From Halochromatium salexigens (GTDB lineage Bacteria; Pseudomonadota; Gammaproteobacteria; Chromatiales; Chromatiaceae), in assembly GCF_016653295.1 (NCBI RefSeq), contig NZ_NHSF01000051.1, positions 74,131-138,130 of the forward strand: a stretch of DNA of 64,000 nucleotides, given 5' to 3'. The translations under genes were made by a program, and so were the position numbers. The notes below the pieces were generated by a model, which saw nothing but the letters and a program-made list of their open reading frames with translations, ran no database searches and was not told where the DNA came from. Positions within the stretch are counted from its first letter, which is position 1. The number at the start of each line of letters is the position of its first letter. Below are positions 59,048 through 64,000 of the stretch, in pieces.

Positions 59048-59854
59048 TTGATCACGCTCAACAAAGCCGTGGCCATTCTCGCCACTCAATGGATGCTCAT
59101 GTCCAGCGGCGCCTGGGCGCACGATTACTGGATCATGCCAAGCGACTTCGATCCATCCCCGGGGACCTTGTTAGAGGCGGGGTTCACCGCGAGCCATCAG
59201 TTTTTCGTCGATGAAGAGATCCCAAACATCACCGACTTCCGTGGCTTTCTAGTGCTCCCGGACGGCCGCGAGATTTCCCTGCCCTACCAGCGGATTGCCC
59301 CGACCAATGCCAGCCTCCTCGCTCCCATCCTTGGCGAAGGTACCTACACCCTGGGCGCTGTCTCGACGCGACCGGAATATTGGAGCACCACCCGTTCCGG
59401 TCACGCGCCGGGTCGCAAGCGCGAGTCAGCGGACGGCATCAGCACGACGGCCTATGTCAAATCGGTCAAGACCTATGTCAACGTCGGGCAACCCAGCGAG
59501 GCTTGGCGCGCCCACCTGGGGCATGCGATCGAGATCGTCCCATTGAACAACCCGGCCAGCCTGAAGACCGGCGATAGCCTGACCCTCAAGATCCTGCTCC
59601 ATGACCAAGTCGCCGCTGGTGCCGAGGTGTATGCGGTTTATGAAGGCTTTGAAAGCAAGGATCACGAGGCGCCCGTCAGCACCACTACGGACGCCCAGGG
59701 GCAAGCCCGGATCAGCATCGATCGTCCCGGATTATGGCTGGTCTATGCCCGAGTCGAACGCGAGGCGGCGCCGGATTCGGGACTCGACTGGCACAACGAT
59801 CGCGCCTACCTGCTGATGAAAGTTGCGCCAAATGGCCAGGAGGCGCGGCCATGA
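59048..59854 (+). CDS. DUF4198 periplasmic protein of a TonB-linked metal-uptake operon
   Basis: A 268-residue DUF4198 protein. The chosen TTG start (59048) has GGGGA eight bases upstream and gives a signal peptide ITLNKAVAILATQWMLMSSG ending at AWA, with the family motif HDYWIMPSDFDPSPG right after cleavage; an ATG at 58973 would put charged residues in front. The body has KTGDSLTLKILLHDQVAAGA and the C-terminal ARISIDRPGLWLVYARVERE then HNDRAYLLM. Related proteins (NikM type) accompany nickel or cobalt transport. It overlaps the receptor by ATGA. Confidence 0.88.
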   Translation: MITLNKAVAILATQWMLMSSGAWAHDYWIMPSDFDPSPGTLLEAGFTASHQFFVDEEIPNITDFRGFLVLPDGREISLPYQRIAPTNASLLAPILGEGTYTLGAVSTRPEYWSTTRSGHAPGRKRESADGISTTAYVKSVKTYVNVGQPSEAWRAHLGHAIEIVPLNNPASLKTGDSLTLKILLHDQVAAGAEVYAVYEGFESKDHEAPVSTTTDAQGQARISIDRPGLWLVYARVEREAAPDSGLDWHNDRAYLLMKVAPNGQEARP

Positions 59855-61902
59855 TGCACCGACAACCAGGCTTCCAACGGCTGGCGCTCCTGCTGATGCT
59901 GCTGCCAGGTCTGACCCTTCCCGGGAGCTTGATCGCCCAACCCCTGATGAGCGAAAGCGGGGCGATCGAGCTGGACGCCATCACGGTCAAAGGGGACGTG
60001 CTGCACCGCAACGATATCCCCACCACGGTGAACCGTGTCAATGCGGAACAATTCGAGGACATGACTGCGGTGCGAACCGAAGAGGTTCTCGAGGATGTTC
60101 CGGGTGTCGAAATTGGCAATTACAACATGGGCGGTGTCGCCAATGTGATCAAGATGCGCGGTTTCGGCGGCGGTGCCCATGGCGGTGATGTCGCGATCTA
60201 CGTCGATGGCATTCCGCTCAACGAGGGCGAATCCCACGCCGACGGCTATGCCGACATCAATGTCCTGATCCCCTTGGAAATCGAACAGCTTGATGTGTTC
60301 AAGGGACCATCATCCGTCCTTTATGGCAATTTCGCCCGCGCGGGAGCACTGGCGTTTCATACGCGCCAGCGCGGTGAGTACAGCAAGGCCAAGCTCAGCT
60401 TTGGCTCTTTCGATACCTGGGACGCCCAAGGTGCCTTTGGTCTCGCATTCGCGCCAGGCGTTTACAACAACACTGCCATCCAGGGCACCCGCACCGACGG
60501 CTTCCAGGACAACTCTGCCTGGTCGCGCATCAACGCATCGACGCGCTTCACCTGGGACATCAACGACTATCTGGATGTCGCGCTCAGCTTGCGCGCGCAT
60601 GAGTCGGACTGGGATGCCCCCGGCTATATCCCCAAGAGCCTGTTCGATGCCGAAACCACCCGTCAAGCGCCCAACGCCGAGGACGATGGCGGCAGCAAGC
60701 GCTTCTACAGCGAGCGTTTCGATCTGGGGCTTTCACTGACCGATGACCTGCGCCTGCTGTATTGGGCCTACGCCACCCAGCAGGATTTCACCCGCTTTGC
60801 CAAGTTTGGCTACGAGCCGGGTGGGCAGACCGAGCGCTTTTATGATCGCAACGTGTGGGGCACCGGAGCTAGCTTGAATCTCGACACCCTGCTTAGCGGC
60901 AAGTCTTTCACCGGCATCCTCGGCCTAGAATACTACAACGAGGACACCGACTGGCGCCGGTGGGATACCTTTAACCGCGTGCGCCTTGATGAAACCCAGG
61001 ATCGCACCTTCAACATCACCACCTTCTCGGCTTTCGCCCAGGGGGAATGGGAACTCTCGCGTTATTTCCGCCCGACGCTTGGCCTGCGCTATGACCGTTT
61101 CGGCGGCAGCTATGACAATCGCGATCCCGGCACCCCGCCCTTCGATCAGGACATGCACGATTACTCGCACTGGAGCCCCAAGCTCGGATTTCGCAGCCTG
61201 GTGCTCGACGGCTTGGACCTGCGCGCCAGCTATAGCGAGGGCTTCGCCCTGCCCGATGGCGAGGCCAAGTATCAAAGCGACCCGACAGTTTCCCCCGAAA
61301 CCATCAAGCAGTATGAGATTGGCCTGACCTACGACCCGAGCGACCAGCTCCTGATCGATATCGCCGCCTTTATTCTGGACACCGAAAATGAGGTCCAGGA
61401 GTACCCAATCGACTCCGGCATCTATCGCAACCTCGGCCAGACGCGCCGCACCGGCGTCGAGGCAGCGGTCGAATTGCGCCCACTCGACGGTCTGACCCTG
61501 TCTGGCGACATCGCCCTGATCAACTCCGAGATCCGCAACAACAGTGATCCGGCCCTCGACGGCAAGGAGATTGCCGGCATCCCCGGTCAGGTCTCCACCT
61601 TGATGGCCGAATACTTATCACCGCAGGGCTTCGGCGGCAAGATCAAGTGGCGTCATGTCGGCAGCTACTACATCGACGATATAAACACAGAAAGCTACGA
61701 GGGCTACGATGTAGTCGACCTTGGCGTTTCCTACCAGCGCCACTTTGGCGGCGAGGACGCGCGCAAGTTGCGCCTCGCGTTCGAGGTCAAAAATGTGTTC
61801 GACGAATGGTACTCGCAAGCCGTTTGGAACGGCTATGGGACATCAAACTATGCCGTCTCCTGGCCGCGCACCTACTGGGTCAGCATGAATCTCGACTGGT
61901 AG
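59851..61902 (+). CDS. TonB-dependent outer-membrane receptor
   Basis: A 683-residue receptor in an operon with DUF4198 (4-bp overlap, AGGAGG just upstream). The signal peptide is MMHRQPGFQRLALLLMLLPG... to LIAQ. The TonB box is likely IELDAITVKGD, followed by the plug (VLEDVPGVEIGNYNMGGVAN, GGDVAIYVDGIPLNEGESHA, LDVFKGPSSVLYGNFARAGA) and a barrel ending in a terminal aromatic (VSMNLDW). Substrate unknown; the partner and palindrome point to a regulated metal complex. Confidence 0.92.
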   Translation: MMHRQPGFQRLALLLMLLPGLTLPGSLIAQPLMSESGAIELDAITVKGDVLHRNDIPTTVNRVNAEQFEDMTAVRTEEVLEDVPGVEIGNYNMGGVANVIKMRGFGGGAHGGDVAIYVDGIPLNEGESHADGYADINVLIPLEIEQLDVFKGPSSVLYGNFARAGALAFHTRQRGEYSKAKLSFGSFDTWDAQGAFGLAFAPGVYNNTAIQGTRTDGFQDNSAWSRINASTRFTWDINDYLDVALSLRAHESDWDAPGYIPKSLFDAETTRQAPNAEDDGGSKRFYSERFDLGLSLTDDLRLLYWAYATQQDFTRFAKFGYEPGGQTERFYDRNVWGTGASLNLDTLLSGKSFTGILGLEYYNEDTDWRRWDTFNRVRLDETQDRTFNITTFSAFAQGEWELSRYFRPTLGLRYDRFGGSYDNRDPGTPPFDQDMHDYSHWSPKLGFRSLVLDGLDLRASYSEGFALPDGEAKYQSDPTVSPETIKQYEIGLTYDPSDQLLIDIAAFILDTENEVQEYPIDSGIYRNLGQTRRTGVEAAVELRPLDGLTLSGDIALINSEIRNNSDPALDGKEIAGIPGQVSTLMAEYLSPQGFGGKIKWRHVGSYYIDDINTESYEGYDVVDLGVSYQRHFGGEDARKLRLAFEVKNVFDEWYSQAVWNGYGTSNYAVSWPRTYWVSMNLDW

Positions 61903-62117
61903 CGAATGAGCCGCAAACAACCATGCAGTAGCAAGGCAATCACCCTCCAGTTAGGCGGTGCTTGCCTGCCCCATAGGCGATGCTGACGGGCAGAACTGGG
62001 TGAAGGCATAGCCCCGCCGGGGACGCGTTTCATCGGACATTTCGCGCTTTAAGAGAGCACCGTGACACCGTCAGAGGCCTGTGTTTCGCACCTGCGTGCT
62101 AGCACAGCTAAGAGACT

Positions 62118-63140
62118 ATGGAACTGCACGCCCGTCATTGGATCATTGCGCTTCTGACCGCCGTCTTGCTGCACGCCGCGCTGGCGCTCGCGCTGGTGCC
62201 CCACCGCCCATCACCGGCCGCTGAGCCGAGCGCCATCCTTCTGGAAATCGGCACAGGTGGCGATGGACGTCTCGTTGGCGGCGACGGCAAGCCCGCAGGG
62301 GCGCTTTCTGCCGTCGAGCCGGCAGCCGATTCGCTCTTGCCCGCCATGAGTCCGGGCACCGGCTCTGAGCGAGCCACGGCCACGCCAGTGCCAACCACAG
62401 CGGCCGCGACTGCGACAGCGGAAACACCGATGACGCCGGCGACGCCGCAACGGCTGATGGCCACCTCCACACACTCGGACGCCGTTGCCCCGCTCACGAC
62501 ACCGCTCGATGAAGCAGAACGGACGCGCGCAAGCCCCCCGGAGGAGCCCGAAGCAATCCGAGCGCAGGCGAAGCCAAAGCCAGCACCAACCCCTGCGAAG
62601 TCGAAGCCGCAACCCAAGAAGCCCGAACCTGAGCCCGAACTCCAATCCTCAGCGGCCGACGCGCGCGGCCCACCGGATGCGCCGGCGCGCCCCCAAGACC
62701 GAGCACCTGCCACCAAGCCGTCAGCCGGCACGCGCGCATCCAGCTCGGGAAGCCGCGCGGAGCAGGCCAGGACCGGCAGCAATGGCCGGGGTGCGGGTCA
62801 CGGCCAGCAGGGCACAGGGCGCGGCGGCTCTGGCCATGGCGGAAGCTCATCCATCGCCAGCCAGTATTTTCGTCAGCTCGCGACTTGGCTCAACCGGCAT
62901 CAGCGCTATCCGGCCCAATCCCGCCGCAGACGCGAGCAAGGGACGGTCAAGGTTCAGTTCACGATCGATCGCAACGGGCGCCTACTGTCGCATCGCATCC
63001 TGAGCAGCTCGGGCCACAGACGCCTCGACCAAGAGGCCGAGGCCATGCTCAAGCGCGCATCGCCGTTGCCCGCCATCCCGGCTGCGCTGAATCGCTCGCG
63101 GCTCACGGTAACGATCCCGGTCAACTTTAGCCTCCGATAA
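62118..63140 (+). CDS. tonB: TonB energy transducer
   Basis: A 340-residue inner-membrane anchored protein. The single N-terminal span is HWIIALLTAVLLHAALALAL (residues 7-26), followed by a very long Pro/Ala/Lys/Glu-rich periplasmic spacer (residues 30-240) and the C-terminal TonB domain from about residue 250 (SQYFRQLATWLNRHQRYPAQ, GTVKVQFTIDRNGRLLSHRI, PLPAIPAALNRSRLTVTIP). It links the proton-motive force to the nearby receptors. exbB and exbD are not in the window. The 215-bp gap before it shows no clear element. Confidence 0.93.
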   Translation: MELHARHWIIALLTAVLLHAALALALVPHRPSPAAEPSAILLEIGTGGDGRLVGGDGKPAGALSAVEPAADSLLPAMSPGTGSERATATPVPTTAAATATAETPMTPATPQRLMATSTHSDAVAPLTTPLDEAERTRASPPEEPEAIRAQAKPKPAPTPAKSKPQPKKPEPEPELQSSAADARGPPDAPARPQDRAPATKPSAGTRASSSGSRAEQARTGSNGRGAGHGQQGTGRGGSGHGGSSSIASQYFRQLATWLNRHQRYPAQSRRRREQGTVKVQFTIDRNGRLLSHRILSSSGHRRLDQEAEAMLKRASPLPAIPAALNRSRLTVTIPVNFSLR

Positions 63141-63149
63141 GCTCAAGCC

Positions 63150-63290
63150 ATGAGCGGCGCCGCCGGCCGCACCTTCATGCGCGTGCGCGGCATCAAGAGC
63201 CAGTTCGTTGGCATGCCGATCGGTCCGCAGCCGAACCTCTACGACTTCGAGAACATCGAGACGCTGGAACTCTACAAGGGGTTTCATCAA
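63150..63290 (+). pseudogene. Plug-domain fragment of a TonB-dependent receptor
   Basis: The frame reads RTFMRVRGIKSQFVGMPIGP then QPNLYDFENIETLELYKG, a plug-domain block of TonB-dependent receptors (R-x-RG-x-K ... DFENIE-x-xELYKG). There is no signal peptide before it, no barrel after it, and its 3' end collides with the opposite-strand gene at 63287. It lies 10 bp after tonB, so a receptor gene that followed tonB has been reduced to a stump. Confidence 0.72.
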
Positions 63291-63547
63291 TACTCAGCGG
63301 CGGCGCGCTCAAACCACGCAACCACCTGCGCAAGATGCGCAGGCCCGTAGCTGCGTGTGAAGCGCTGCGTTTCCTCTTGCTGCGGATCGCTCAGGATGCT
63401 GATCCGCTGCTGGATGTAGTCACGGGTCAAACGCAAACCGCACTTGTGCTCGATGCAATAACGCCAGCTTTCATAGCTTTGCGGGAAGAGCTCTTCCTCG
63501 TAACGCGCACGAGTGGCGGGGTCGAGTTTGGGTTCTTCAGTCATCAA
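63287..63547 (-). CDS. Small conserved hypothetical protein, 86 residues
   Basis: I do not recognise a named family. The protein is acidic and helical, with ELFPQSYESWRYCIEHKCGL, LTRDYIQQRISILSDPQQEE and RSYGPAHLAQVVAWFERA. One or two Cys residues are present (C31 and C36) but no CxxC. It follows the CobW-type gene on the same strand by 63 bp, so it may be a functional partner in metal handling. The start could be at the first or second Met. Confidence 0.72.
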   Translation of the reverse strand: MMTEEPKLDPATRARYEEELFPQSYESWRYCIEHKCGLRLTRDYIQQRISILSDPQQEETQRFTRSYGPAHLAQVVAWFERAAAEY

Positions 63548-63610
63548 TCGGCGACTCGAACTCGTCTTGTCCAGGATTGCTTGGAAACGCGCTGAAATCG
63601 CAACGGGATC

Positions 63611-64000
63611 TCATTGCTCAGGATCGCGCACCCACACCGGAAACGGGTCCGGAAATGCACGCCAGGCGGCAGGTCCGGCGGCCAGCTCATCATCAGTCAG
63701 CAGGCAATCGTCGAGACGGACACGCATTGCATCGATCTCCAGATGCTGGCCGATGAACACGAGCTGTTGGCGCCGGTCGCCAAAGTCGCCCTCGAAGTCC
63801 GACAGAATCCGGACTCGTTGCTCCGGATCATCCGGCCAGTTTGGCTCTGAGACCGCCGACCACCACCAACCTGCCGCACCGTGGCGCACCACCCCGCCCG
63901 CTTGCGACCAGTGTCCGGCCAAATCGTGACGACTGGCGAGCCAGAAGTAACCTTTCGAGCGCAGCAGGTTTCCCGGCCAGTCCTGCTGCATGGCGTCGAA
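63611..64000 (-). CDS. CobW-family GTPase, C-terminal part (runs off right edge)
   Basis: The visible 130 residues are the CobW C-terminal domain: GNLLRSKGYFWLASRHDLAG, WSQAGG, RQQLVFIGQHLEIDAM and LDDCLLTDDELAAG, ending DPFPVWVRDPEQ. The pattern resembles zinc-chaperone GTPases of the ZigA/ZNG1 group. The GTPase domain lies beyond position 64000, and the Met at 63991 is internal. Its place beside TonB receptors supports a role in zinc or cobalt allocation. Confidence 0.85.
   Translation of the reverse strand, partial: FDAMQQDWPGNLLRSKGYFWLASRHDLAGHWSQAGGVVRHGAAGWWWSAVSEPNWPDDPEQRVRILSDFEGDFGDRRQQLVFIGQHLEIDAMRVRLDDCLLTDDELAAGPAAWRAFPDPFPVWVRDPEQ

Noticed and set aside
61903..62117. Possible riboswitch between the receptor gene and tonB
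   Set aside because: The CTTGCCTGCCCC-containing stretch recalled cofactor riboswitches, but I could not find a B12 box or any other conserved core.

Overview
The window is GC-rich throughout and looks like chromosome from a purple sulfur bacterium of the Chromatiaceae type (Gammaproteobacteria). The supports are an exact-length photoactive yellow protein with its chromophore-activating ligase, a DabAB inorganic-carbon pump, the gammaproteobacterial hemA-prfA-prmC and ridA-mltB-recG orders, and de novo cobalamin genes. No photosynthesis reaction-centre genes lie in the window, so phototrophy is an inference. I see no rRNA, tRNA, CRISPR array or intact insertion sequence.

Layout. 1-7.6 kb: housekeeping genes: partial ispE and a TPR lipoprotein-like gene on the minus strand, divergent from hemA-prfA-prmC, then two small unknown genes and ubiA. 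A perfect 27-bp palindrome lies at 5933-5959. 7.7-20.5 kb: a 12.8-kb defence island, all on the plus strand: DUF499-type ATPase, an unrecognised 209-residue protein, hicA (with an in-frame stop) and hicB, mntA-hepT, DUF1156 DNA methyltransferase, Uma2 nuclease, and a SNF2 helicase with an N-terminal PLD-type nuclease. 20.5-30.5 kb: recG, mltB and ridA (minus), then purC, a YgiQ-type radical SAM protein, a LysE-type exporter and katG. 30.5-36.5 kb: a molybdenum locus (modCBA with a TauE/SafE remnant wedged between modA and modB, a di-Mop protein, modD, a methyltransferase and modE) with two or three ModE-like boxes. 36.5-42.5 kb: dabB-dabA and a PDC-like sensor protein. 42.7-49.5 kb: aldo/keto reductase, YihY membrane protein, META protein, SelO and a PAS histidine kinase. 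49.5-53 kb: HD-GYP pseudogene and cobalamin genes cobE, cobB and cbiET. 53-56.5 kb: YjfB, a broken SLC13 permease, pyp plus its ligase, and an OmpA fragment. 56.5-64 kb: TonB-linked metal uptake: ZnuD-like receptor, DUF4198 protein plus a second receptor, tonB, a receptor plug fragment, a small unknown protein and the end of a CobW-type GTPase.

How the parts fit. The island is a candidate restriction-like antiviral system (ATPase, methylase, translocase-nuclease) carrying two toxin-antitoxin modules and an extra nuclease. The Mo genes form one regulon candidate through shared CGCAATAT-N8 boxes. The PYP pair can make holo-PYP only if p-coumarate comes from an ammonia lyase encoded elsewhere. 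Degraded genes are common (hicA, TauE/SafE, HD-GYP, SLC13, OmpA, TonB receptor plug), which points to ongoing local deletion and decay. All family calls are from reading translations and motifs by eye; no database search was run.
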